Shown here in pieces: positions 34,578 to 43,896 of a stretch of DNA of 64,000 bases; position 1 is the first letter of the stretch; each line of letters starts with the position of its first letter. The stretch lies in NCBI RefSeq assembly GCF_030441895.1, contig NZ_JARJAS010000010.1, one strand, 5' to 3'. Both the position numbers and the translations under genes were made by a program. A model generated the notes under the pieces. It saw only the letters and a program-made list of their open reading frames with translations, was not told the DNA's origin and did not search any database. Source of the DNA: Enterococcus_D entomosocium. GTDB lineage: Bacteria > Bacillota > Bacilli > Lactobacillales > Enterococcaceae.

Positions 34578-36770
34578 ATGATTCTTTTTGACAAACAATT
34601 AAACGTCTTTCATTTAAGCAACGATCAAATCAGCTATCTCATACAAATAGAAGAAGGGGGCAATGTGGCACACCTTTATTTTGGAAAAAAAATCGCTCAT
34701 TATTCTGGCGGCTATCGTTATCCACGTCTTGATCGGTCCTTTTCGCCCAATCCCCCAGACAGCAGCGACCGACTTTTCTCATTAGACACCTTGATGATGG
34801 AATTTCCTGGCAACGGCTTCGGAGATTTTCGAGAAGCAGCTTATAGGATTCGCCAGTCTAACGGTAGCCGAGTCAGCCATTTTGTCTTTAGTGATTACCA
34901 GATTCAACAAGGCAAACCCGCCCTAGCAGGATTGCCTCAGACCCATGGTGCCGACGACGGGATCGAAACACTGATTCTGTCCTTAAAAGATGATGTGACG
35001 GGAATCGAACTGCAGCTGTTTTACACGATTTTCGAGGATGCGGCAGTGATCGTCCGCTCAAGTAAAGTAATCAACCACGGAAACCAGCCTGTTACGATCG
35101 AGCAGCTGGCGAGTCAAGCGCTCGATTTTCCTAACCGTCCCTTTGATTTGATCCACTTGCCGGGGGCGTGGGCGAAGGAACGCCAAGTCACCCGAGAACC
35201 AATCAATCGCGGCATCAAGCGTTTGGACAGCAAGCGTGGTTCCAGTAGCCATCAGCAAAATCCCTTTGCCGTCATACTGGAACCTAATGCTACGGAGTTT
35301 GCTGGGGAGTGTTTTGGTTTTAGTTTGCTGTATAGTGGCAACCATGAAATTATCATCGAAAAAGATCCTTACCATCAGACTCGTGTGATCATGGGGATCA
35401 ACAGCCATCAATTTGCCTGGCAATTGCCGCCAACTGAAAGCTTTCAAGCCCCAGAAGCAGTGATTGCTTATAGTGAGGCTGGCTTGAACCAGCTGTCAGC
35501 CACCTATCATGACTTTTATGATGAGCATTTGATTCGGGGCAAATACAAAAAGCAAGAACGGCCGATCCTGATCAATAACTGGGAAGCAACGTACTTTGAT
35601 TTCAATGAAGAAAAACTGGATGCCCTCGTTGATGAAGCGAAGGAGCTGGGAATCGAACTGTTTGTTTTGGATGACGGCTGGTTTGGTCAGCGAGAAGATG
35701 ACCAAACCTCATTAGGCGATTGGTTTGAAAACGAAGGCAAGCTAGCTTCTGGCTTGGCAGGATTTGCCCAAAAAGTCCATGACAAAGGGCTGCAATTCGG
35801 GCTTTGGCTGGAACCAGAAATGATTTCTGGTGACAGTGAACTAAACCGACAGCACCCTGATTGGCTGTTACAAGTACCAAATCGCAAGCCAGCGCTTAGC
35901 CGCAGTCAGTATGTGTTGGACTTTTCTCGACAAGATGTCAGAGACCATCTCTATCAGCAATTATCCCAACTGTTTGATACGGTTGCCATCGACTATATCA
36001 AATGGGACATGAACCGCAGTCTGTCGGATGTCTATTCCTTGCTCCTCGATCCTGCCCAGCAAGGGGAGGTCGCGCATCGCTATCTGCTGGGCTTGTACGA
36101 GTTCCTCGAGAAACTGACCACTGCCTATCCGACGATCCTGTTTGAAGGCTGTTCTGGCGGTGGCGGGCGTTTTGATGCCGGTTTCTTGTATTATATGCCG
36201 CAGATTTGGACCAGCGACAACACCGACGCCATCGCCCGCTTGAAGATCCAGTACGGTACCAGTCTGGTCTATCCGCCATCCACCATGGGGGCGCATGTCT
36301 CAGCGATCCCGAACCATCAGACCCAACGGGCAACGGATCTAGCGATTCGCGGCAATGCTGCGATGTCCGGCTTGCTAGGCTATGAGCTTGATTTAACACA
36401 GCTGACAGCAGAAGAAAAAGCGCAAATCAAAGAACAAATCACTTTTTATAAAAAACATCGTCGCCTGCTGCAGTTGGGCCGCTTTGTTCGACTGCTCAGC
36501 CCTTATGAAGGCAATGACGCCGCCTGGCTGTATGTTTCTCCAGATAAAAAAGAAGCGATCGTCTTTTACTTCCGAGTCTTAGCCGAAGCCTCTGCACCAT
36601 TGGTTACTTTAAAGCTGGCTGGTCTTGATCCTGACCTCACCTATCAAAGCGGGGGAGAGAGCTTCGGTGGCGATGAATTGATGCAACTCGGGTTATATAT
36701 CGATCCTCATTTAGCAGGGGATTACGCCACGCAGCGGTTTCATTTTGTTGCAAAAGTGCCCCACGAATGA
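34578..36770 (+). CDS. alpha-galactosidase, GH36
   Basis: 730 residues with the large family-36 beta-sandwich (~1-330), a TIM barrel (~330-650) and a carboxy-terminal beta domain. Active-site motifs: LDDGWFG (364-370), the nucleophile Asp477 in YIKWDMNR, ECSGGG-type EGCSGGGGRFD (523-533) and the acid/base Asp547 in WTSDNTD. No signal peptide, so it acts on imported alpha-galactosides. It closes the operon of binding protein and two permeases, 40 bp after the last. Confidence 0.94.
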   Translation: MILFDKQLNVFHLSNDQISYLIQIEEGGNVAHLYFGKKIAHYSGGYRYPRLDRSFSPNPPDSSDRLFSLDTLMMEFPGNGFGDFREAAYRIRQSNGSRVSHFVFSDYQIQQGKPALAGLPQTHGADDGIETLILSLKDDVTGIELQLFYTIFEDAAVIVRSSKVINHGNQPVTIEQLASQALDFPNRPFDLIHLPGAWAKERQVTREPINRGIKRLDSKRGSSSHQQNPFAVILEPNATEFAGECFGFSLLYSGNHEIIIEKDPYHQTRVIMGINSHQFAWQLPPTESFQAPEAVIAYSEAGLNQLSATYHDFYDEHLIRGKYKKQERPILINNWEATYFDFNEEKLDALVDEAKELGIELFVLDDGWFGQREDDQTSLGDWFENEGKLASGLAGFAQKVHDKGLQFGLWLEPEMISGDSELNRQHPDWLLQVPNRKPALSRSQYVLDFSRQDVRDHLYQQLSQLFDTVAIDYIKWDMNRSLSDVYSLLLDPAQQGEVAHRYLLGLYEFLEKLTTAYPTILFEGCSGGGGRFDAGFLYYMPQIWTSDNTDAIARLKIQYGTSLVYPPSTMGAHVSAIPNHQTQRATDLAIRGNAAMSGLLGYELDLTQLTAEEKAQIKEQITFYKKHRRLLQLGRFVRLLSPYEGNDAAWLYVSPDKKEAIVFYFRVLAEASAPLVTLKLAGLDPDLTYQSGGESFGGDELMQLGLYIDPHLAGDYATQRFHFVAKVPHE

Positions 36771-36771
36771 A

Positions 36772-36815
36772 AAAAGCGTTCCGTCAAAACATGCTGTTTT
36801 GACGGAACGCTTTAT
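36772..36815 (+). terminator. strong terminator after the alpha-galactosidase
   Basis: AAAGCGTTCCGTCAAAACA pairs with TGTTTTGACGGAACGCTTT, a 19-bp perfect stem with a 3-nt loop. Confidence 0.93.
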
Positions 36816-36960
36816 TGTGCTGCCGCAAGCTTTTGGCTAATGATCGGCAACTGAGAGGCTATTTTAGAACAAATGATTTATTTTTTTCTCGAGAAGTCGT
36901 ATGATGAAGGAGGAGGCAGGCAGTTTGCTTCTGACAATCAGTAAGAGGAGGGTGTTCAAC

Positions 36961-37239
36961 ATGGACGAACAGCCACTAGCGAATGAAACAGAAGAAGGGT
37001 TGATTGCTGCAGGATATCGGAAGTATCGTGGTGAAGCGATCGATATTTATTACAACAAAGAGATCTGCACCCACAGCGGTAATTGTGTGCGGGGCAATCC
37101 CGCCATTTTTGAAGTTGGACGGCGTCCCTGGGTGATTCCTGATAATGGGGAAGCAGCCCAAGCGGCACAAGTGATCCATACCTGTCCAAGCGGTGCATTA
37201 AAGTATGTGTTAAAGGAGGAACAATCATGGAAATCTTAG
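36961..37239 (+). CDS. ferredoxin-like (4Fe-4S)-binding protein (Fer4_19 type)
   Basis: 92 residues from the ATG at 36961, with AGGAGGG 9 bp upstream. The motif ICTHSGNCVRGNPAIFE followed by VIHTCPSGALKYV is the divergent mono-cluster ferredoxin domain (Fer4_19), with Cys residues placed for one iron-sulfur cluster. Role in electron transfer or cluster sensing unknown. It overlaps the next gene, a small GNAT protein, by 13 bp; this pairing is common in Firmicutes. Confidence 0.82.
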   Translation: MDEQPLANETEEGLIAAGYRKYRGEAIDIYYNKEICTHSGNCVRGNPAIFEVGRRPWVIPDNGEAAQAAQVIHTCPSGALKYVLKEEQSWKS

Positions 37240-37499
37240 AAGAAAATGCTCGATTTGTGTTAAAAGACGGTGACAAAGAAATTGGTGAAATGACGTGGTC
37301 AAAAGCCGGTGAAACGCGTATGATCATTGATCATACCTTTGTCGATCCTGCTTATCGGGGACAAGGACTCGCCGAAAAATTAGTGGCAAAAGGGGTGGAA
37401 AAAGCCCGTAAAGAACAAAAGAAAATCATTCCTTTGTGTCCCTTTGCCAAAAAAGAATTTGAACGCAAACCAGAATATGCCGATGTTTGGAACCAATAA
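37227..37499 (+). CDS. small GNAT acetyltransferase (YjdJ/Acetyltransf_CG type)
   Basis: 90 residues, short for a GNAT, with core FVDPAYRGQGLAEKLVAKGVEKAR (acetyl-CoA loop RGQGLA) and a terminal IPLCPFAKKEFERKPEY. This minimal family has a conserved Cys in LCPF. AAAGGAGG lies upstream inside the ferredoxin gene, so the two are translated together. Confidence 0.85.
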   Translation: MEILEENARFVLKDGDKEIGEMTWSKAGETRMIIDHTFVDPAYRGQGLAEKLVAKGVEKARKEQKKIIPLCPFAKKEFERKPEYADVWNQ

Positions 37500-37509
37500 A
37501 TCAACCAAA

Positions 37510-37560
37510 ACAACCCCCACCAACTCAAGAGTCTCTCTTTGAGTTGGTGGGGGTTGTTGT
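37510..37560. terminator. bidirectional terminator between convergent genes
   Basis: CAACCCCCACCAACTCAA pairs with TTGAGTTGGTGGGGGTTG, 18 bp perfect, between the GNAT gene and the leftward ABC exporter genes. Confidence 0.9.
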
Positions 37561-37568
37561 ATGACTGA

Positions 37569-39323
37569 TCAATGTTGGAATTGAGCATGGTACAGGCGAT
37601 AGTAATAGCCTTGTTCTGCCAGTAATTCTTCATGGGTTCCTTGCTCCACGATTTGACCGGCATCCATTACAAGGATCTTGTCTGCTGCTCGAATCGTTGA
37701 TAACCGATGGGCGATCACAAAGCTGGTTTTGCCTTCCATCATTTTCAAAAAGGCATCTTGAATTTTTTTCTCAGTCAGAGTATCAACCGAACTGGTTGCT
37801 TCATCCAAAATCAGCATGGGTGGGTTACTGATCATCGTGCGGGCAATCGTCAATAGCTGTCGTTGTCCGTCAGAGATCTTGATGCCTTGATGACCGATCG
37901 GTGTATCTAGTGTTTCTGGTAAGCGCATCACATATTCATACATATAGGCATGCTTTAGGGCATCATAGATTTCTTCATCTGTGGCAGTGTCATTTCCGTA
38001 TTGCAAGTTTTCTCGTAAAGAGGCATCAAAGAGCCATGTATCTTGCAAGACCATTCCGAAGCTTTGCCGTAATTCTTCTCGTTTCAACTGACGAATATCG
38101 GTGCCATCGATCTTGATCGCGCCTTTATCGACATCATAGAAACGCATCAACAAATTGACCAACGTCGATTTACCGGCACCGGTTTTTCCGACGATTGCGA
38201 CGGTTTCTCCAGGTTTTGCAGTAAAAGTGAAATCTTCGATCAATTTTTGACCAGGATCATAAGCAAAAGACACCTCCTCAAAGGCAATCTCGCCTTTGAT
38301 CTCTCCCAGTGATTGAGATTCTTGGTCATCGGCTGTTTCTGGCTCTTGATCCAACAGCTCAAAGGTTCTTGAAAGTCCAGCCAATGCCGTTTGGATCTGG
38401 GTCGTAATTCCTGACAATTCAATGAATGGTTTCGAAAACTGACTGGAGTAGATCGTAAAGCTGGAAATCATCCCAACCGTGACAGCATCTGAACCAGAAA
38501 AGTAAAGCAGACCGCCGACAAAGCCGACTGACAGATACGCCAAATGATCGACGAATCGTGAAAGGGGATTGGTCAAAGAAGAAGAAAACTGTGCCTTTTG
38601 CCCCCGGACATTCAATTCTTGGTTGATCGTTTCAAAACGGTTTTGGTTGATGGTTTCTCGATCAAAGGCTTTGACGATTTTTTGATTGCCGATCATTTCC
38701 GTAACAAAGCCAGAAATTTCGCCGACGATTTCTTGTTGCCGAGCAAAATGCGATTGTGACGTTCGTGCCACGATCCAGTTGACCAAAAAGATGATCGGGG
38801 TCGAAACCAATACGACCAACGTTAAGGGCACACTCATTTGCAGCATGACGACTAAGGCGATCAAGACGACCGAAATACCAGAAAACAGCTGGTTGAAGAC
38901 TGCAGCGACGGCAATGGAAATATTATCCATGTCATTGGTAAAACGACTGACGATGTTGCCGTGGGAGTTTTGGTCATAATAGCGCAAAGGCAATGTATTG
39001 AGATGCGCAAAACCTTTTTTGCGCAAATCGGCGACAGATAAATACGCCACGCGGTTACCCAGTCGCTGGATCAACCATTGACTGACCACAGTCACTAAAA
39101 CCACTCCGGCAAACAGAAGCAAAATACGATAGAGAGCGCTGAATTGCACTTGATCAGCACCTATCAGCTGATCGACGGCTTGACCAATCTGATACGTCAT
39201 ATAAACCGAGGAGACGCCAGCAGCAATCCCGAGGACAACTGCTGCCCAAGTTTCCTTCGCATAGGCAGTCAAATAAGGGAGGTAGCGACGAAAGGCCGAC
39301 CAATCGAATGATTTCTTTTTCAT
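37569..39323 (-). CDS. ABC exporter half-transporter with canonical ATPase site (EfrB/LmrD-like)
   Basis: 584 residues: six helices (~1-320) and an ATPase domain with Walker A VGKTGAGKSTL, Walker B MLILDEAT with the catalytic Glu, and H-loop VIAHRLST. The signature is altered (ISDGQ instead of LSGGQ). It pairs with the upstream half-transporter, overlapping it by 4 bp (ATGA). The two complementary defects show a heterodimer with one active and one degenerate site, as in EfrAB and LmrCD multidrug exporters. Confidence 0.9.
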   Translation of the reverse strand: MKKKSFDWSAFRRYLPYLTAYAKETWAAVVLGIAAGVSSVYMTYQIGQAVDQLIGADQVQFSALYRILLLFAGVVLVTVVSQWLIQRLGNRVAYLSVADLRKKGFAHLNTLPLRYYDQNSHGNIVSRFTNDMDNISIAVAAVFNQLFSGISVVLIALVVMLQMSVPLTLVVLVSTPIIFLVNWIVARTSQSHFARQQEIVGEISGFVTEMIGNQKIVKAFDRETINQNRFETINQELNVRGQKAQFSSSLTNPLSRFVDHLAYLSVGFVGGLLYFSGSDAVTVGMISSFTIYSSQFSKPFIELSGITTQIQTALAGLSRTFELLDQEPETADDQESQSLGEIKGEIAFEEVSFAYDPGQKLIEDFTFTAKPGETVAIVGKTGAGKSTLVNLLMRFYDVDKGAIKIDGTDIRQLKREELRQSFGMVLQDTWLFDASLRENLQYGNDTATDEEIYDALKHAYMYEYVMRLPETLDTPIGHQGIKISDGQRQLLTIARTMISNPPMLILDEATSSVDTLTEKKIQDAFLKMMEGKTSFVIAHRLSTIRAADKILVMDAGQIVEQGTHEELLAEQGYYYRLYHAQFQH

Positions 39324-41050
39324 GCTTCTTCCTCCTCTGCCTGTGATGCGACGATTTCTTGGTATTCTTTTGAAGATGCCAACAGCTCTTCATGGGTCCC
39401 TTTGCCTACCAAATTCCCTTGGTCTAAGACTAAGATCTGCTGCGCATCTTGAATGGAGCGAACCCGTTGAGAGATAATGATGACCGTGCCACGAATGCTT
39501 TCTTTTAAAGCCATCCGCAAATCAAGATCGGTTTGATAGTCAAGGGCACTTAGAGAATCATCCAAAATCAAGATATCTGGTTTAGCAATCAACGCTCTGG
39601 CGATCGTTAACCGTTGTTTTTGTCCCCCAGAAAAGTTCTTGCCCCCTTCAAAAATCGGGGTATCCAGTTGCTGCGGCAAGGCTTCAACGAAGTCGCGGCT
39701 TTGAGCGATCTCTAAGGCGCGCCAGCATTCTTCATCGGTGGCCTCTTTTTTGCCCCATTGCAAGTTTTCTCGAATCGTTCCCGTAAACAGCACGGCGGTT
39801 TGAGGCACCATGGCGATTTTTTGGCGTAATTGCTGTAAAGGCCATTTCCGCACATCGTGTCCGTCAACGATCACTTTGCCATCTGCTACATCGTAGAAGC
39901 GGGGGATCAATTGGGTCAAGGCAGATTTCCCACTCCCGGTTGGTCCAGTGATACCTAAAATAGACCCCGGCGCGACTTGGAAATCAATGTTTTTCAAAGC
40001 TAATCCGTATTCTTTTGAAAAGCGGAAATCAACGTGCTCAAAGCGAATCGCTCCGACGTTGTTTTTCGGCTGATCCATAAAGACTTCTGAAAGCTCGTCG
40101 CCGATCGACGGCTCAGTGGCTAACACTTCGTTAATCCGTGAACCAGATGCTGCCGCACGGGTAAAGATGATCACTAAGTTGGAAACCACGATCAACGCTA
40201 AGAGCATTTGATTCATGTAATTGACCAGTGCCAATACTTGTCCTTGCTGCAAATTGCCTATATTGACTTTGAATCCACCGATATAAAACAACGCGATAAT
40301 GCCGATATTCATGATCAAGGTGGTGGCAGGCGTCAATAAGGCAGAGAGATTTGTGACCCGTAAATAGACCTCACTTAAATCATCAGTTGCCTTATCAAAG
40401 CGTTTCGTTTCCGTTTTTGTGCGGGCAAAGGCACGAATCACCCGAATCCCGCTTAAATTTTGACTAACTAGCTCATTCAACTCATCTAAATGGACTTGAA
40501 CTTTCTTATACAATGGCACGGTTTTGGCGATGATCCAGAATAAGACGATACAAAAGAGCGGTAAAACGAGTAGGAAAATCAAGCCAGCTTGCCAATCAAT
40601 GACAAAGGCCATAATCACAGAACCGATACTTAAGAAGGGCGCCCGGACCACCAGCCGAATCAGCATCGCCAAAGCAATCTGCATCTGATTGATGTCGTTG
40701 GTCATTCGAGTAATCAACGTATCAGTACCGAATAAGTTCAGTTCGCTATGGGAAAGGGTGTTGATTTTTTTCATCAAGCGATTGCGTAATTCTGTCCCGA
40801 ATCCTTGAGAAGCGACTGAAGCATAATACTGACAGATGACGGCACAGATCATGCCTACCACGGACATCACGATCATCCAGATCGTCATTTCAACGACTTT
40901 CGACCAATTGTTTTGCCGTAGCCCCTCATCGACTAAAGCGGCCATCTGTAAAGGCAGGACCAATTCAAACACCGCTTCTAAAAATTTGAAAAACGGACCA
41001 AGAATAATCTGTTTGCGATAATCCTTGGCGTAGCGTAACAAGCTTATCAT
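39320..41050 (-). CDS. ABC exporter half-transporter with degenerate ATPase site (EfrA/LmrC-like)
   Basis: 576 residues, six helices and an ATPase domain. Walker A is TGPTGSGKSAL, the signature is a normal FSGGQKQRL, but Walker B reads ILILDDS: Asp replaces the catalytic Glu. Also the H-loop region reads IISQRVRS with Gln in place of His. This is the usual non-hydrolysing partner of heterodimeric exporters. First gene of the leftward pair; drugs or lipids are likely substrates but cannot be read from sequence. Confidence 0.9.
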   Translation of the reverse strand: MISLLRYAKDYRKQIILGPFFKFLEAVFELVLPLQMAALVDEGLRQNNWSKVVEMTIWMIVMSVVGMICAVICQYYASVASQGFGTELRNRLMKKINTLSHSELNLFGTDTLITRMTNDINQMQIALAMLIRLVVRAPFLSIGSVIMAFVIDWQAGLIFLLVLPLFCIVLFWIIAKTVPLYKKVQVHLDELNELVSQNLSGIRVIRAFARTKTETKRFDKATDDLSEVYLRVTNLSALLTPATTLIMNIGIIALFYIGGFKVNIGNLQQGQVLALVNYMNQMLLALIVVSNLVIIFTRAAASGSRINEVLATEPSIGDELSEVFMDQPKNNVGAIRFEHVDFRFSKEYGLALKNIDFQVAPGSILGITGPTGSGKSALTQLIPRFYDVADGKVIVDGHDVRKWPLQQLRQKIAMVPQTAVLFTGTIRENLQWGKKEATDEECWRALEIAQSRDFVEALPQQLDTPIFEGGKNFSGGQKQRLTIARALIAKPDILILDDSLSALDYQTDLDLRMALKESIRGTVIIISQRVRSIQDAQQILVLDQGNLVGKGTHEELLASSKEYQEIVASQAEEEEA

Positions 41051-41102
41051 AAAAAACCTCCTAAATTATTGCGGATGAGCGGACTTGTTCATCCTCATGA
41101 GC

Positions 41103-41645
41103 TTATGAGTGAACTTCAGCAAGATGTTCACTGACTAAACAGGCAAAAACCAAACTATCGGTCCATTCCCCCTTGTTCCACCAGTCTTGGATAAAATGTG
41201 CTTCTTGGCGCAATCCAATCCGTTGGCAAAGCTTGGCTGAGGCCTGATTGCGGGCATCTAGCGTCGCTTGGACCCGATGGATCTTCTGACTGGCAAACAA
41301 CCAGTCCAACAACTCTTTCAAGGCTTCTTGAGCAAACCCTTGTCCGCCAAATGACGGATGGAAGGCATAGCCGATTTCAACGGAAGACGGCTGACCAGTA
41401 GACCACACCGACAAATCGCCGATGACCGTTTGATCGTGTAGTACCGCCAAAGAAAGACCTGCTTGGTCCGTCAAGGTGTGCTGTTGACATTTTTTGGCAA
41501 AAGACGCCGCTGCCGTTTCTGTCTGCCAAGGCTCATGAAGTAAGAAACGGCAAACTTCCGCTTGCTGATAAATAGCAAAGGTATCGGCAAAATCACTTTC
41601 TTGAAACGGACGGATCGTTAACCGTTCACTTTCCATACATACCAT
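41103..41645 (-). CDS. RimJ/RimL-type GNAT N-acetyltransferase
   Basis: 180 residues from the ATG at 41645, with GGAGG 6 bp upstream (a second ATG at 41636 is also possible). Motifs: ESERLTIRPFQESDF at the start, EIGYAFHPSFGGQGFAQEALKELL (acetyl-CoA loop GGQGFA) and ARNQASAKLCQRIGLR. This matches the ribosomal-protein or antibiotic acetyltransferase subgroup. Much longer upstream frames have no ribosome-binding site and overlap the next gene. Confidence 0.85.
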   Translation of the reverse strand: MVCMESERLTIRPFQESDFADTFAIYQQAEVCRFLLHEPWQTETAAASFAKKCQQHTLTDQAGLSLAVLHDQTVIGDLSVWSTGQPSSVEIGYAFHPSFGGQGFAQEALKELLDWLFASQKIHRVQATLDARNQASAKLCQRIGLRQEAHFIQDWWNKGEWTDSLVFACLVSEHLAEVHS

Positions 41646-41794
41646 AGACAGCCTCCATTTCTTTAGGGACATCTTACCATAGAACGAAATAGCCGAAAAC
41701 ATTATCAGAAAAATACAACAACTTTCTTGTAAAAGAGTGTAAATTTCATGAAAATTCTTTCTTTTACAATTAGAACTTGCCAGTTGCTGCCTAT

Positions 41795-42154
41795 TTACCA
41801 CGCCTGCCAGCGGGCAAGAAAGTTTTTTTGCCAATCGCCCAAGGGCAAAATCACTCGCTGCATTTGAAAACGGTAGATTTCCCCTTTATAAGTAAAGCGA
41901 ATCGGGACGAGCATCCCTACAACAGGATCTTTGTGCTGTTTTTTTAGCTCAGCAAGCGGCACGTTTTTGTGCTGCAGGACTTTTGTCGAGAAAAGATTCA
42001 ATGCCAAAATCGTCAATTGCTGATCATCTAAGACGAGCAGGGTACGGCTGGTGATGGCATTGAAGGACTGCCATTTTGCGTAGCCGATCACAGCTCCTTC
42101 CGTCAAATAGGGGGCTGCCAACGCTTGGAAGGTTTTTTTATTTAAAAGAAACAT
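41795..42154 (-). CDS. hypothetical protein (119 aa), PH-like pattern
   Basis: The ATG at 42154 has AAGGAG 10 bp upstream. The protein alternates hydrophobic and charged strands (TLLVLDDQQLTILALN, VPIRFTYKGEIYRFQMQRVILPLG) and ends in a helix, FLARWQAW, reminiscent of bacterial PH-like domains. The family is not firmly recognised. It lies between GNAT and WYL genes, all leftward. Confidence 0.6.
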   Translation of the reverse strand: MFLLNKKTFQALAAPYLTEGAVIGYAKWQSFNAITSRTLLVLDDQQLTILALNLFSTKVLQHKNVPLAELKKQHKDPVVGMLVPIRFTYKGEIYRFQMQRVILPLGDWQKNFLARWQAW

Positions 42155-42245
42155 GGGTAGAAAACTCCTTATAAGTAAGAATCGTTTTAGGCAGAGTGTC
42201 AACCATCATCGAACAGCGTGAAGACGCTTAGTCAGTTGTAAATGG

Positions 42246-43160
42246 CTACAGCATCCGCCGAACTTTTTCAGTATACGCCTGTTTGAGGGCTAACGGTTCG
42301 ATTTCTTTGATGGTTGGCCCAAATTGCAAGAGAAAGTCAGCTAGAAAATCAAGCTCATTGTCGGCAATGTGTCCTTCTAAGCAAAGATCACTAGGACGTT
42401 CCACCACTGCCATATCAGGATATTTTTCTTGCCACAAGCGTTCCTTTGCCGATAGATCAAAGCGGATGTGATAGCCCAGTGTTTGTGTCACCACTTGTTG
42501 CTGCAGCTGTTTTTCAGCTAACTGCTGCAAGGTATAGCCTGTTTTTTCAGTCGGAGCAAGTCCCTGAATTGCATCACAGCGATAGCGGCGAAAGGCCTGC
42601 TTTTGACAATCAAAGGCCAAACAATACCAGTAACCAGCACGAAAATCCAGCTGATAGGGTTGTACGGTCTTGTTCGTTTTTTGATAACGCTGATAGGTAA
42701 ATTGGATGACCTGTTCTTGTACGATCGCTGAAAAAAGCGCTGAGAGGATCGGTGCACTCGTCAATTGAGGCACCCCTTGAAATGAAACCGCCGTCTCCAT
42801 TTTTTCTAACCAGTCGGTATCTCCTTGATAAAAAGACTGCAAAAGTTTTCGCCGCAGCCCTTGATAGCTCCGATCAAAAGGAGAATCGGATAATTTTTGT
42901 AAGAGCTGTAAAGCAAAGAAAAGGGTATAACGTTCATTTTTGTCAAAGTACAAGGGGGTCAGTTGATTTTTTAAGATCTGATAGCCGCCATAACGACCGG
43001 TTTCTACCACGAGAGGCAAGCCCAGCTCTTCCAACGATTGGACATCGCGGACGGCTGTGCGTTTTGAAATCGCAAAGGTTTTCATCAAATCAGCTAGATG
43101 AAAAGTGGTTTTTCCTTGTAAATACAATAGCTCCTGAGTTAAACGTTCTGATTTTTTCAT
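42246..43160 (-). CDS. YafY-type HTH/WYL-domain transcriptional regulator
   Basis: 304 residues from the ATG at 43160 (GGAGAAAG upstream). Amino-terminal HTH_11 (~1-60, KTFAISKRTAVRDVQSLEELGLPL), then a WYL domain (~125-235) with YQLDFRAGYWYCLAFDCQKQAFRRYRCDAI in place of the canonical W-Y-L, and a carboxy-terminal extension. WYL regulators sense nucleic acids or nucleotides in some systems. It is divergent from a PhnB-like gene, which it probably controls. Confidence 0.85.
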   Translation of the reverse strand: MKKSERLTQELLYLQGKTTFHLADLMKTFAISKRTAVRDVQSLEELGLPLVVETGRYGGYQILKNQLTPLYFDKNERYTLFFALQLLQKLSDSPFDRSYQGLRRKLLQSFYQGDTDWLEKMETAVSFQGVPQLTSAPILSALFSAIVQEQVIQFTYQRYQKTNKTVQPYQLDFRAGYWYCLAFDCQKQAFRRYRCDAIQGLAPTEKTGYTLQQLAEKQLQQQVVTQTLGYHIRFDLSAKERLWQEKYPDMAVVERPSDLCLEGHIADNELDFLADFLLQFGPTIKEIEPLALKQAYTEKVRRML

Positions 43161-43185
43161 TTCTTTCTCCAATGGTGCCAAGTTT

Positions 43186-43216
43186 TGGCAATATTCACAG
43201 TTACACTTATGGTAAC
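43186..43216. promoter_or_regulatory. promoter and inverted repeat between WYL regulator and PhnB-like gene
   Basis: TTGGCA (43186-43191) and TATGGT (43208-43213) may be a promoter for the rightward gene. GTTAC (43200-43204) and GTAAC (43212-43216) form an inverted repeat covering the -10, a candidate operator for the WYL protein. Confidence 0.4.
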
Positions 43217-43237
43217 AAGAAAAGGAGGAACCAACAA

Positions 43238-43702
43238 ATGATCGAACCAAAAATCGCTTTGTTTTTAACGTTAGACGGCAAAGCCCAAGAAGCCATTCAA
43301 TTTTATCAAGAAACACTAGACGCAACCCTCTTATTTGCCATCACCAACCAGGAGTATCGTGAGAGACTTGATCCAACACTGGAGATTCTTGCGGGACAAG
43401 AACAGTATCTTTCTCACTCCATCCTACAGATCGGAGATTTCCAGTTGCAGCTGGCAGACAATCCATTAGTTGAAGGAGAGGCTATTCAGCTAGGGAATCA
43501 CTTATCCTTGAGTTTGACGATAGACGACACCAAAATAGCTCAGAAGCTTTATCAACGACTAATGGAAAATGGCAGTCAGATGATCCAAGCACCTAGTGAC
43601 AATCCATTTGCGTTTTTTTATGCTAGTGTTCTGGATCCTTTTGGTGTAATTATTCAGCTTACTGTCGAGAAAGAAGTTGATCCGTCCAAAAAAGGCGAAT
43701 GA
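43238..43702 (+). CDS. PhnB-like VOC-family protein
   Basis: 154 residues from the ATG at 43238, with AAAAGGAGG 8 bp upstream. The KIALFLTLDGKAQEAIQFYQETLDA start and FAFFYASVLDPFGVIIQL end are typical of PhnB/3-demethylubiquinone-methyltransferase-like VOC proteins. Family members are often paired with WYL or similar regulators, as here. Ligand or reaction unknown. Confidence 0.82.
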   Translation: MIEPKIALFLTLDGKAQEAIQFYQETLDATLLFAITNQEYRERLDPTLEILAGQEQYLSHSILQIGDFQLQLADNPLVEGEAIQLGNHLSLSLTIDDTKIAQKLYQRLMENGSQMIQAPSDNPFAFFYASVLDPFGVIIQLTVEKEVDPSKKGE

Positions 43703-43896
43703 GAAAAACTCGTTTTTTAATAAAATATCCATAGAAGTTGACTATTTATCCAACTTTCTTTCATTGTCAGAATTGTTTTTTAGGAATGTTTAAAGGACTT
43801 CACAGAAAAAGAATAAAACTTCTTAAAAAAATAGGCGGATCGTAAAAATTCTGGTACAATCGGGGAGAGCAATTCAGGAGAAATGAAGGAGGCACT

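Noticed and set aside
41646..41834. Upstream extension of the RimJ-like acetyltransferase
   Set aside because: No ribosome-binding site, and it overlaps the next gene; GNAT homology starts at ESERLTIRPF.
42752..43237. Long upstream extension of the PhnB-like gene
   Set aside because: It is antisense to the WYL gene; the good ribosome-binding site and family start are at 43238.
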